From: Lytechinus variegatus
Lineage: Eukaryota; Echinodermata; Echinoidea; Temnopleuroida; Toxopneustidae
NCBI RefSeq assembly: GCF_018143015.1
Contig: NC_054758.1
Coordinates: 10,028,501 to 10,092,500, forward strand
Reading direction: 5' to 3'
Length of the DNA stretch: 64,000 nt
Positions 24,058 through 36,400 of the stretch are shown here, piece after piece. Position 1 is the first letter of the stretch. Each line of letters begins with the position of its first letter. The position numbers were made by a program, and so were the translations under genes. The notes beneath the pieces are model-generated. The model did no database searches and had not been told where the DNA came from. It saw nothing but the letters and a program-made list of their open reading frames with translations.

Positions 24058-26011
24058 AAGGTCTGGAAGTCAAGAGAATTTTGAGAAATCCATCTCTGTA
24101 TCCCCCGGAGAAGGCTTTCAGACTTACATCAGGGAATAAGTGCACTATATTGTTTTTGATTAGCATTTCTAGATATAAGAGAAAAGCTTTCAACTGTATT
24201 CTGTACAGTCCTATGAATCAAAATTGCTTTATAAATGGAAATTTTGTGTAGCAGTGACATAAAAAAAGGTGTGCAGCAAATTGTGATTTTTTTAAAGAAA
24301 ATGTCCTCTGTTGAAAGAAATGTATAGCTTTGCCAAAATGTATGACAATCATGCATGTCGAGTGAAAATATTTTTGTATTAGGGCATATGCAGGTAGGAT
24401 ACATGAGGAAATTTGTTCATTTTGTTCAATCTTTCTGGTGACAATTGTGTTATTTGGTCTTATGTATATCTATAGTTGTGAAATGAGGTAAAATATTTGG
24501 CACTTGTTGGCACATATATAATGGTTAGATTAATCTGTACAATAAGATGTTTATTAAAAACAGTCTAACTTTGTCCAGAATTAAAAAAAATCCTGATTCA
24601 GCGGGTAGTCTATCATAATTGCAATCCTTTAGGTCAAACAGGAATGACCAAAGCAGTCGTTTTTATGTGTTATGATGTCGCTACATATGGTGATAAGGAA
24701 GAGGTATAGTTTTATACAGTACCCCTTGATCAAAACCAAGTTTTTCGAATTTTGAAAAAATCGATTAATCCCTTTTATAGCATGTGTGTATATATTTATA
24801 ATGTGTGTATATGGGTCCAAATGTCTTGCTGTGTCTTCACACACTTTGCTCTTGTTAGCTGTATTTTTGTAAAAAGAGATGATTAAGAATTAGACAAAAA
24901 TCATGCATTCATTTTCTTGAAGGATGTGAAAACTTCTGTCTATGATTACCATGATCAAATATGATTGTTTATTCATTTACAAATGTATAATAAAAGTTGG
25001 TCTAAGGACGGTGTATTGTATTTTTCATTTTTAAGACCAATTTTAAGTTGCAATATATTTTTAATAGATATTGTTAAGTATTCCACTGTGTCACACATTT
25101 ATATATTTTTTAAGATCAAACTTTTAGACGATCAATTTAAAGCCATTTATTCTTCGATATCTAGAATATATTTTTTTTAATTTGGAATGTTTATTTTGTT
25201 TACTAAGTTTTGCACCAATAAGATCACAACACCGCACTACTGTTATGTATGTACATGCTATATTACACTACAGCCTGAGTGCCTGAATGCATTGAAGTCA
25301 CTTTCATAACTTTTCCAAGTTTGAATTCTGGAAATCTAATAGGAAATGGTTGGAGCAATCCTAAAGTGTTGGTCATATGCCAGATTCCATATGTAGAACA
25401 ACAAAGTTCAATCTAAATAATTCAGGCATGTTTGAAATTATATTCATTTCATTATTACCACATGCTTTTCCTAACTGTTTAGCAAACACATGAAGCAACA
25501 TATGGGACTACACTATAAATGGACCAGCATTTTTGAGGTAATTTTACTGATCTTCATGTGCTCATTACTCCATAAATATGCATTTTCCTAAAAAAGACAA
25601 AAAAAAAACATTTGGCAGATAAGATTTTTAAAATATTCTTTGTAAGTTTTGTTAAATTCTGTGAAAATTTAATTTTCTGTTATCAGTACCACAGTTGTTT
25701 CTTTAACCATAGTTGAAATTTGGTAAGTTAGTATTGAGTCTTTTTTGCAGCTGGCTCAGAGTTTTATAACAATCCATTGAGATATATATATATATCTGGT
25801 GCTGTCACTTTTATGAACACATCACTTGTGCCTTTTATTGTAAATGGTGCCTGCTGTTAGTAAAGCAGTATTTCTTTTGGAAATTCAATTTATTTTCTGT
25901 ATATTGAAAACACCCGCACTTGATATACGACATGTAAATCATTACTCCTGCCTCTTTTAAGACGATTTTGTCAACAGGCTAGTTGCTTGTTTCACAAAGG
26001 CCTATGATTAA

Positions 26012-26250
26012 CACCAGTGTGTTGGCTCAGTTTGTAGATTGTCCGTCTCACAACCGGGAGTTCAGGGGTTCAAACCCCGGCCGCGTCAGACCAAAAAACG
26101 TTAAAAGATGGGAGTTGCTGCTACCCTGTTTGGTGTTCAGTGATTAAAGGGATAGAGCCTCGTCGATCTGGCGCTGCACAGCGGCTGCCGGGCCCATGAT
26201 CAATTGGGCAAAGCAAATTTTCGGAGTATTTCATTTCATGTCTATTTTGA
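26012..26250 (+). mobile_element. tRNA-derived SINE, second family
   Basis: tgttggctcagtttgtagattg (A box), ggggttcaaaccccgg (B box with perfect T-arm), then 'ccgcgtcagaccaaaaaacgttaaaagatgggagttgctgctaccctgtttgg'. The body differs from the SINE at 13035. No ATT tail. Confidence 0.65.
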
Positions 26251-27220
26251 ACAATAAAATATGGATTTTTTTATGGTCACTTTACTATTGTGAAAACTAC
26301 CATTGAAATCTTGATTTCTACTGGGTCTATGTTTGTACTTTGTATGATCTTTATGTTTTAAATTATGTGCAAATCAGCAGCAGAACATGCATTAGTATTC
26401 TGAAGTGCCTTTCATGTATTTTCATGCTTCTTGACTATTAGGGTAAACTATACACAATGTTTCAGGGTTTTTTAAGAAAAGAGCCATTTTGAAAATATGC
26501 AATGAATTGGCTCTAAACAATAATTTGATGATTTCAAGTTTGGTGTTGACCTTTAGGTTTTGAACCGTTTGTGGAAACAAGGTTTATGATGCTGACGATG
26601 AAGAAGATGAAGAACTTGAAGCTTGAACTTGAAATCAGAAGTTGATTAAAAAATGACTAAATCTCATAAGCAGCATTTAGCATTATTTCTGCATATTTGA
26701 TGTTTACATGTAAATACATAATTTTGTTGTTGTTTTTCTTGTCTTGAAGCCATATTCGTGTGCAAGTTTGAGCTTTCATAGCCCTTCTGTGTAAATTTCA
26801 TTCATTGAATCTTAAATGTACAGTAAGTTATTTTGGTGAGTATGTGTGATAGAATAAATACCAAGTGTATTTTTTGAACAGTTAGCTCATTCGAATTAAT
26901 TGGCCCGGAAGAAATCTCAAAATTTTGAGCTTTTCATAGCCCACCGAATTGTCATTCGGTTAGCAGAAATCTTATCGTGATGCTGATATAATTATAATAG
27001 TGTTTTTATTACAGATATCTCATTTTAGCTTCATTGCTAGCAGTTATCAGGATCATTTCAGCATGATACAAGGAACTCGTAAAGAGTGTGCTATCATTCC
27101 AATTTCTTATGAAACAAGAAATATCTCATTGGATGAACCTTGTTCACAATGATTTTGTGATCAATAACAAATTTCAAACAATTGTGATTGGTACTAAGAA
27201 TGTTACGATCATTCCAATCT

Positions 27221-27400
27221 GGTGGGTGTGTCATAAAGATCTTCGTAAGTTAAGAGCGACTTTAAGGACGACTGATGATCCTTATGGTAAATGATATTCA
27301 CCATTAATATTCATTAGTGATTATTTAGCACGTAAGAAAGGTTCACTAGTCATTCTTAAAGTCACTCTTAACTTACGAACAGCTCTATGAAACGGCCCCC
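27221..27400. mobile_element. Foldback MITE, GGTGGGTG family
   Basis: ggtgggtgtgtcataaagatcttcgtaagttaagagcgacttta at the left is inverted as taaagtcactcttaacttacgaacagctctatgaaacggcccc at the right. Confidence 0.75.
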
Positions 27401-29204
27401 AGGTATGAAACAAAATAGAAACCTATTTATATGCCTTTGCTTGTAGCTCAACGATTTGTGATCAGTTATGTTCTTCAAACACGAATAGTGTTTGGCATTG
27501 TGGTGGGTGCATGAATGTACAACAGTCTGTGTAACCAACATTAATCTTGAGTGTCACGTTGCAATCAAATGCAAAACTTTGTGTTACTCGTCCATATAGT
27601 GATTGAGTGCACTTACTTGCATGTATACATTGTATGACTCTATCTACATGAGCGACAGTGTTGAAATGTGCAACATCTCTGCTACGTGTGTGTGATAGTT
27701 GGGTATTGATAAATTATTTTCATTTTGTGGTTGTAGTATAGTTTGACAAATGTACAATAGTTCCTTTTGTGTTAATTTGATGTTAATAGTCTTGCCTAAT
27801 TGCTGTGTTTTGTACTTGGGGAATTGCCAATCCATAAAATATATTGTCTAATTGTATGTTGGTTTCACTAGAAATGCTATGAAAATGTACCACACATTAT
27901 GATGAAATGTTTAACCCCAAGTATGTTGTGTTCTATTTAAGCCTATTTTTTCATATAGAACAACCAATAAGAAAAAAATTATCACAAAAATCTCACTTAA
28001 ATATTTTTATTTAAACTTTCTGAATGGATTAATTTTCATATTTAGTTTGCAGGAGTCCCTCTTTTCTTTGTGACAAATAACTGAAAGGATTTTTTTGTAC
28101 ACCTTTGAAAACTACATTCAATTTGTATCACACGTATACATGTAGATAGCTAAAGCAAGTGTAAACATAATAATTGTTGAAGGAAGTACTTTCCATATGT
28201 CCGTCCATCACTGTCCATTATTAATGAGGTATATATATATTTCATATGCCTTTTTTGTTTTGTGTAGAGGCCATCAATGAAAAATAAATTTTGCACATTT
28301 TCACAAAATAATGCCTTGTTTGTTTATTTTCTGAAGTATTCTTTATTACTGTCCTGCTATGTTTGAAAAGAAAATGTAAGATGGAAGTGTTATCAGTAGT
28401 CATTTTGTTTGTTAGTTTAATGTTTACCTCATCTGTAACAAATGAACTATCATAAGCAATAGAGTAATTTTACCCTTCAGAAATGATCCTTCTTGTCACA
28501 GAAGAGATTTAAGATTTTTTTTTACAAAAGAAAGGTGTGTAGGTAATTATTTGTGGAAAAAAAGCTCTGGGTTAAATGAGTGTAACTCCTGGCTCAAAAT
28601 ATATATATTTTGTTTATTACATAGATTGAAATTTATTGAGAAAATTTCAAAATTTGATAAGAGAAGATGAAGTTATTGAATTTTCAAATTCAAAGCAATA
28701 TTTTGTTTAAACAATTATATGCATGTCGTCATGAATATTCATTAGGTAGGCTGATAGTTAAGGACTTGATGTGGTGCTATATAGCACCAATTCCTCGACT
28801 ACTCAAATCTTATTGAATCTTATTGGGTGTCAATATTTCAAGACCATAGAAAAAGGGGGAGGAGAGTTTGGAAGGAAGAAATAAGAGGGGAAAAATGAAT
28901 GAAACAAAGGAGGGTAATGATCGAAAAAAAAACTTTCAGGTCTGCATTCATGATTATAAAACGAAAAAATCGCTCGCTCAATTCGCGCTCATATTGCCTT
29001 GAATAACCTTGAATCAGATACTGGTATGCTCAAGAGGATAACTTTTGACTTTAGAAATCACTTCTTCTTGTCAATGTACAAATTACCGTATTCTGCTCAC
29101 TATTCCAGTTTCATTACTTTGTTTCAGCAAAACAAGCTCCCCTTGGTTTAATGGAGATACATGTACGAACGTATCCGGTCCACACGGTAACATAAAACGT
29201 TGCT

Positions 29205-29757
29205 TTAAAGGACAAGTCCACCCCAAAACACAAAGTTGATTTGAATAAAAAGAGTAAAATCCAACAAGCATAACACTGAAAATTTCATCAAAATCGGATG
29301 TAAAAAAGAAAGTTATGATATTTTAAAGTTTTGCTTCATTTCACAAAACAGTTATAGGCACATCCTGGTCGGTATGCAAATGAGGAGACTGATGACGTCA
29401 TTAACTCACTATTTCTTTTCTTCTAATTATTTGAAATATAATATTTTCTTGTTTTCTCCTCATTGTCAAGTGAAAACGATCAATTCCTCCCTGAATATGC
29501 TGAGCATGTGGAATTAGCAAATGAAATATTGTATTATTCAAACACTAAAAAACAGAAGAAATGGTGAGTAAAGGACATCATCGTCTGTCTCATTTGCATG
29601 TGACTGAGTTGTGCATATCACTGTTTTGTGAAATAAGCAAAATTTCAAAATGTCACTACCTTATTTTACATCCGATTTTGAAGAAATTTTCAGCGTTATG
29701 CTAGTTTGATTTTTCCATATTTATTCAAATCAACATCTGGGTGGACTTGTCCTTTAA
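29205..29757. mobile_element. Long inverted-repeat element, TTAAAGGACAAGTCCACCC termini
   Basis: Left ttaaaggacaagtccacccc, right gggtggacttgtcctttaa: a perfect 18-19 bp terminal inverted repeat, with complementarity continuing inward ('cgattttgaagaaattttcag' against 'ctgaaaatttcatcaaaatcg'). 553 bp, upstream of SRCR copy 1. The equivalent element lies upstream of copy 2 at about 52945-53552 in more degraded form, so it predates the duplication. Confidence 0.85.
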
Positions 29758-30283
29758 TTTGTCTGGCCAAGTGGAAACATCAAATACGCAGGTCTGCAAG
29801 TGATCACATCCTCTCGATGAGGCTACCGGATTTCAAAACAAAAATAAACCATTTCCTCTTTCCATCCACCCATTATTAATGATTTCAAGAAGCTTTCGAC
29901 ACTGAAAGCTGTTTTGGAACTTTTAACCCAAACTGAAAACATGCTTTAAATTGTTTTATGCTAGCTCTATAATTGGAAGTTCGTCTCTCTTTTTTTTTTG
30001 GGGGGGCGTCAACTCATGCAAGGGATGTGCTGTGGCTTGTGTCATGCAAATTTCTACTCTATTTTCAGGCTGCTGTGTGCTATAGCTCCACCACTTTGCC
30101 GAAATTTAGGATGTAAGGACTATTTTTGATGGTAATGATGGTAAACACACAAAGACATAACGCATAGGTCTATAGAACCAATGGATTATGACGAGATAAA
30201 TTTCGTTTCGACCAAATTAAGAACCAAATGTTGGTAGCATCGGATGTCGTAGTATTCTTTGATTGGCTGATAGGTAGACCTTT

Positions 30284-30321
30284 TACGTCACCGGTTCGTC
30301 ATTTGATTTGCCGTATAGAGA
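30284..30321 (+). promoter_or_regulatory. SRCR copy 1 promoter, degraded core
   Basis: Aligned with the copy 2 promoter it keeps TACGTCA (30284-30290), a CRE-like site, but the TATA box reads TATAGAGA (30314-30321) and the proximal inverted CCAAT reads ATTTG instead of ATTGG. The ATG follows 41 bases after the TATA position, as in copy 2. Confidence 0.55.
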
Positions 30322-30354
30322 TAGGGCTATTTTATGACAGAATTGTCTTGCAAT

Positions 30355-30418
30355 ATGGAGCGTTTTGTCGTTGGATGTATAGGCCTTCTGTATCTTCTTC
30401 CACTTGCCCATGGCACAG
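30355..30418 (+). CDS. SRCR copy 1 exon 1, signal peptide
   Basis: ATG in good context (A at -3, G at +4). MERF is followed by a hydrophobic core of about 14 residues and AHGT, giving a plausible cleavage site. Ends ACA G|GTAAGA, phase 1, matching the next exon. Confidence 0.82.
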
Positions 30419-33400
30419 GTAAGAATAGGGTTCATTCCACAAATTGGCGAATCCATACGTGTCGTACGGGACATTTCGACAACAATTTCTAATCTCTTAG
30501 CTGATTACTTGAGTGATAAAATTTTCTGTTTTTTGTCGATGATGAAGTTATAGTGGGAAGTCATGTGTAAAATTGATATCCAATAAAACTCAAGACTCAG
30601 ATATGCCCCCCACGACACGCAACATTTTCACCACTAATTCACCCATGGACATTTTAATGTTGGTTGTCATTTTTTACATGACAACCCAGTAGCACAATAT
30701 ACAAATTAAAGTTTCTTGTTTGTTTGGACAGTAGGTTGATTTTTTTTGGAAAATGGCTGGTTTTCTAGCATGCTGCACCCTCCAAATGGTAGTGAATGTA
30801 AATTTGGAACAATACTTCCGGATGGCCACCTTTCAGTTCAAGTGTACTCTTTTTTTTTATTTTTATGATTGACATACTTTGTTATATATTGGGCTTTTTA
30901 ATGTTATTTTTAATGCAGAAATGATCAGATTACGAGATCCGAAATCTCACCATGCCGACATCCTTTAAAAGAGACAATGAGATCCGGATCTCATCCTTTC
31001 CACACTTTTTAGCAGAGATAATTGGATGACGAGATCCTGAATCTCACCATGCTGACATCCTTTAAAAGAGACAATGGGATCCGGATCTCATCCTTTCCAC
31101 ATCTTTTAGCAGAAATGATCAGATGACAAGATCCGAAATCTCACCATGCCGACATCTTTTAAAAGAGACAATGGGATCCGGATCTCATCCTTTCCACATC
31201 TTTTGGCAGAGATGATCAGATGACTAGATCTCGGATCTCATCATGTCTACATCCTTTAACAGAGATGATCAGATGACGAGATCTCGGATCTCATCATGTC
31301 TACATCCTTTAACAGAGATGATCAGATGACGAGATCTCGGATCTCATCATGCATACATCCTTTAGCAAAAATGATCAGATGACGACCTTTATGTCTACAT
31401 CCTTCAGCATAGATGATCAGATGACGAAATCTCGGATCTCATCCTTTATACATCTTCTAGCAGAGATGATCAAATGACGAGTTTCTTCGTCATTTGATCA
31501 TGTTTTTCATCACAATGGTCATAGATTCTTTTGATGAATTATTTATTGAAGTGATGACGTCACACTATCTTTTTCAATTCACTGTTTTGCCCGAGCTGAA
31601 TAATATATGGTTATATATTACATGTTTATTTTCTATTTTCAAAAGGAACTGCCCAGACCAGTTTCCTCATTTCAATTTTCCTATTCATTAGCATAAACCA
31701 AGTAAGTGTACCAATTCGTTGGTGAAGGCTGTAGTTGGCCAATCAATTACTTTCATTATTTGCTTCGATCCTCGTGCAGGAACCGCTCGGAACAACCCCC
31801 ATGACATTCGACTAGTTGGTGGTGCAACTCCATTCGAGGGGCGGGTTGAGATTTACTACGAGGACGCTTGGACGACGGTATGCGACAAAGGAATCCGCAA
31901 TGAAGAAGCCAACGTCCTTTGTCGGATGTTGGGACACATCGCGGCGAGCAGCTTCCGCTGCTGCGGGGCATTCGGTCGAGGGACTTCGGAAAAAACGATA
32001 CGTGATGTGCGATGTGAAGGGAATGAAGCGAATATCACGGATTGCACATTTGACCATGGTGTGGAACAAGAGGGTTTTTCTTCTTCGGATTATCACTATA
32101 GAGGGGTTTTCTGTGATCATTCTGATGATCTAGGAATAGCATGTATACCAGGTGAGCCGTTTTTCATGAAGGTCTTCGTATGTTACAAGTGACTTTAAAG
32201 GTCAAGAACGACAGGGGATCCTCTCCTGTGGTAAATGATATTAACACCCAATTTTCATTGATGTTGATTAAGAGCTTAAGGAAATTCAAATTCAAATATA
32301 TTTATTCCACTTCCATCAAACAAAAACAAATTGTATACCATATGTAAACATAAATATTTGCATCCGTTGCAAACAAGATAATGATACATATGTTGTGAAA
32401 AACACTTCGACAATTTGGGCAACATATTGTAGGTTTAAAATATGTCTACAGTTTTTCAATAGAAATTAAATTAAGATGGAAATGGAGGGATCCACTAAAA
32501 AGCAATGCTTGTACAATGTGGGCCCCTCAAAATATAAATAACACGACAAATAACAAAATAAAAAGTATAAATACAAATGAATCAAATGAGAAACAAATAA
32601 ATAAGTGAGAGGGAAATACTCACAAAATAAATACAAAATGATCAAAAATATGTAGTTTGATAAAGGACAAAACAACCCGCCCTAAAAATATCCACCCTTC
32701 CCCACCCCCCCCCCCCCAGAAAAAGAAAAGAAAAGATGGATGGGTGCTGCTGTACGTAGATAGAACACATACCGTTGTGGACTCAAGCAAACTGGTTTCA
32801 ATGATGTGTATAAAAGGAGAAAAAATATATAAAATAACCTGGAAAGAATATAATGCACGAAAAATGTGATTGATGCCGTAAACAAATAACCGGTAGGAAG
32901 GCGGATAAGCGGACAGGAGAGGAGAAAAAAGATGAGAGGATAGACACAATAATGAGCACATCTGAGGACTTGTGTCAGATTTTTTTTTAATAAAAAAGGA
33001 TAATTATTTTATGTTTTAATTGTAGTCTTTAAAGTAATAATGATGACTTGACAGAGATGATGAATTAAACTTAATTTGGGAGTATATTATAAGGTTTTAA
33101 TAGAGATAATTTGAATTTATTCTTAAAAGAGTTCAAATATTTTGCATTTGTTATATCATTATGAAGTGAGTTCCATAACTTCGGTCCATCATATATAAAT
33201 GTGTTCTGAGCCCGCAAAGTTCTTAAAAGTGGTAAATGAAATTCACCCAATCGCCTTGTTGGATAGTTGTGAATGGATTGATTTTTTGGAAACATTGAAT
33301 TAAATACATTTGGGAGGTTGTTGTTGTTGTTGTTATAGTTATACATAAACTGACCGAGATTAAACAAATATAAGTCATCAATTTTCAATATTTCATGTTC

Positions 33401-36400
33401 CAAAAAATAATGGGTCAGTATGAGACAAATATGCCGTGTGACCATGGACCTACCACTCTGACAGAGTGGTAGGTCCATGATGTGACATATAATACGTAGA
33501 GACTTCTTTTGTAATAGGAGTGATTTGTCTAAGAGTGTTTGTTGTGTATTACCCCACGCTAAAATTCCATAATTTAAATAGGGCAATATAAGGGATGAAT
33601 ATAATGTAAGCAGGGACGATAATGGTAAACAAAATTTAAGCTTGTTAATTATACCAATGTTGCGTGAAATAGTTTTACATATGTTATTTATGTGAAATTT
33701 TCATGAGAGCTTATTATCGACTGTTATTCCAAGAAACTTAATATGGGATACATTTTCCAAGGGAGTTCCATCCAAAACAATATCAACACGAAGTGTATTT
33801 ATAGAGTTGCTGAACAACATATATTTTGTTTTTTGAAGATTTAGTGACAATTTATTTGCTCTTATCCATTCGGTGACATTTTCTAGTTCAGAGTTGATTA
33901 TATTAGCAAGGTGAAGAGGATTTTTATGTGAAAAAATAAGTTAGAGTCGTCCGCAAAGAGAATGAAAGAAAGAACATCTGATGATCTACAAAAATCATTA
34001 ATATAAACTATAAACAAAATCGGGCCTAAAAGACTACCCTGGGGATCTCGACAATTAATTTTTTTTTCATAAGAGAATTGCAACCGTTTAAAAAGACACA
34101 TTGCTTCCTATTCAAGAGGTAGCTCCTGAAACACTCCAAGGCCTTCCCACGCACTCCATAATGATGTAATTTGTTAAGTAAAATATCATGATTAATGGTG
34201 TCGAAGGCCTTGGAGAAGTCCAGGAACAAACCAATTAAATGAGAAGATTTATCGATTGAATGTGCCGCCTTTTCAATGAAACTCAATAAAGCATGTGTGG
34301 TGCTATGCTTTTCCCTAAATCCAAATTGGGAATTTGAAAGAATATTATTTGATTTGAAAAAAATTTACAGTTCTTTTATATATAATCTTTTCAAGTATTT
34401 TCGACAATGTAGATAACAAAGAAATAGGGCGGTAATTATTAACATCTAATTTATCACCCTTTTTAAACAAGGGAATGACTTTCGCAATTTTCATGCTCTC
34501 GGGGACAATGCCATTAAGAAGTGACAGATATTGACGATATTACCCCCTTAAGAAGAAAATTATTGATGTCATCATGTCCTGTACTTTTTTTAGAACTAAA
34601 ATCAGAAACAATATTAATTATCTCCTGATTATAAGTTGGAGCGAGAAACATTGAACTAGAATTTGGTGGGCCTAAAAATTCAGAAAAGTGTTTTGTTGCG
34701 GGAGGAATATTACTTGCAAGATTTTCCCCAATTGAAGAAAAGTGATTATTCAGGATACTACAAATTTGGTGGGAATCTTCAAAAATAACATCGTCAGATC
34801 TAATTTTGGTAATATTAGACGGTTATTTGACATATTCATTGCTTGTTTTAAAACTTTCCACGTATTTTGCATATTACGCTTGTAAATTTGTAACTGATTA
34901 GTAAAATATCTTTTCTTTTCTAAACGTGTAATTTTTTTCAATATTAGATAGCCAAGACAGATAGCCAAGCGCGATTGGTCAATTGCGCGTCACGTGGTAT
35001 GATCGAAATACATGTATTTTCCCAGCCGGTCCACCTCCGATGAATATATTGACCAACCGGTCCGTGAATATATTTTTCTACGTGTATGGCGCCCTCTTGT
35101 GGATTAGCTGTTACCAACTACACGGAAATAAAATATGTGGGACTAAAGTATCTGGACTGGACTCTAACTTAGATCTATGGCTAGGCCTAAAACAAACTTG
35201 ATTTGATTAGAAAAGGGCCATTCACTGCATTAGAGTAGTAGTAGACTAAAGTTACATCTAGATCTATACCAGTTCCATCAATCACTGTGACTATCGTAAA
35301 CAACGGGCTGCACGCATCGTTAGGCCATTTTTATCTACATGTACATCATTAAAGGCTATCTAATATAACAGATATTGACTGATGGGATGTGTAAAAAAAA
35401 TTCTTTGGACCGCCTAAAGCATTAATATTTTCCCTCGTGATCATAAATCCGGCGGTCCAAAGAATGTTTGTATTACACACCCCATTAGTCAATATCTGTA
35501 TAATGTATTTTTGTAACAAGTATATTAAGTTTGGATTGCTCAGAGCGCTTCATTTTGTATTTATTATATAAATTATTCTTCCTATTTATCGAATGCAAGA
35601 GCGATTTGGAAATCCATGGGAGCTTCGGTGATTTTTTGTAGTTAGATGTCTTATCTCTAAATTTTGGAATATGAGTGTCAAAGTGTAAATTAAAAATGTT
35701 CATAAAATTTTCAAACGACAAGTATACGTCATTATCAAATACACAAGACCAATTAACATCGTCTAAACTAGCACCCAGACGAGCTCTATGTTCGTGTATT
35801 ACTCTTCGTTTAATGGACGGCTATATATGTTACTGAATCTGTCTTTAAAGAGAAATTAGTTTTTATTTAATTAGTAGAAATTAGAAGTGATCAGTAATAT
35901 CGGAGAGTAATATGAAGGAGTCGGGTGGGGGAAGAACGTTACAGAAAATATTATCAATAAGAGAAGCGGATTCATTGACTTTGCGTGTGGGTTTAGATAT
36001 TAAAGGTAAGTAAGAAGCGGATAAAAATATTTCCAAAAAATCTTGTGTGACATTATTTGGTTTTAATAAATCAATATTAAAATCGCCCATTTTAAAGAAA
36101 ATTTTACTATCAAAAATTTGATTTTTAACCAAGTCTGAGAGATGATCTAGAAATGATTTGATATTCGAACTCAGAGGCCTGTATATAACACCTATGATAA
36201 TGTTTTTGCTGTTAGGGATAGTAATTTCAATAAAAAGAGATTCAATTGTATCAGTCATGCTGTTAAGCTCGTCTCGAACTACATAGGCCTAATCATAAGA
36301 TTGTGAAACATATAACGCAACGCCCCCACCCACCCTATTTTGCCTGTTGGTAACTAAAAGATCATATCCATCGAGAGCAATTGGAAGGCTTGAATCATGA

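Larger units (their letters stand above)
24058..28820. other. 3' UTR candidate region and intergenic DNA
   Basis: No coding exon recognised. Possible AATAAA polyadenylation signals lie at 24989, 26253, 26853 and 28283; the last is followed by GT/T-rich sequence (ccttgtttgtttattttctg) and the first is nearest the stop codon. Which one the upstream gene uses cannot be told from sequence. A tRNA-like SINE (26012-26250) and a foldback MITE (27221-27400) interrupt the region. Confidence 0.45.

Noticed and set aside
31646..31701. Possible 56-base cryptic exon in SRCR copy 1 between the relic acceptor and a strong donor (CCAA|GTAAGT)
   Set aside because: It is open in phase 1 but ends in phase 0, so it would frameshift the next SRCR exon; more likely unused.
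31756..32120. Antisense ORFs opposite SRCR exons (also 41415-41612, 58264-58580, 60662-61057)
   Set aside because: Long antisense frames are expected opposite GC-richer coding exons; they show no start context, splice logic or family resemblance.
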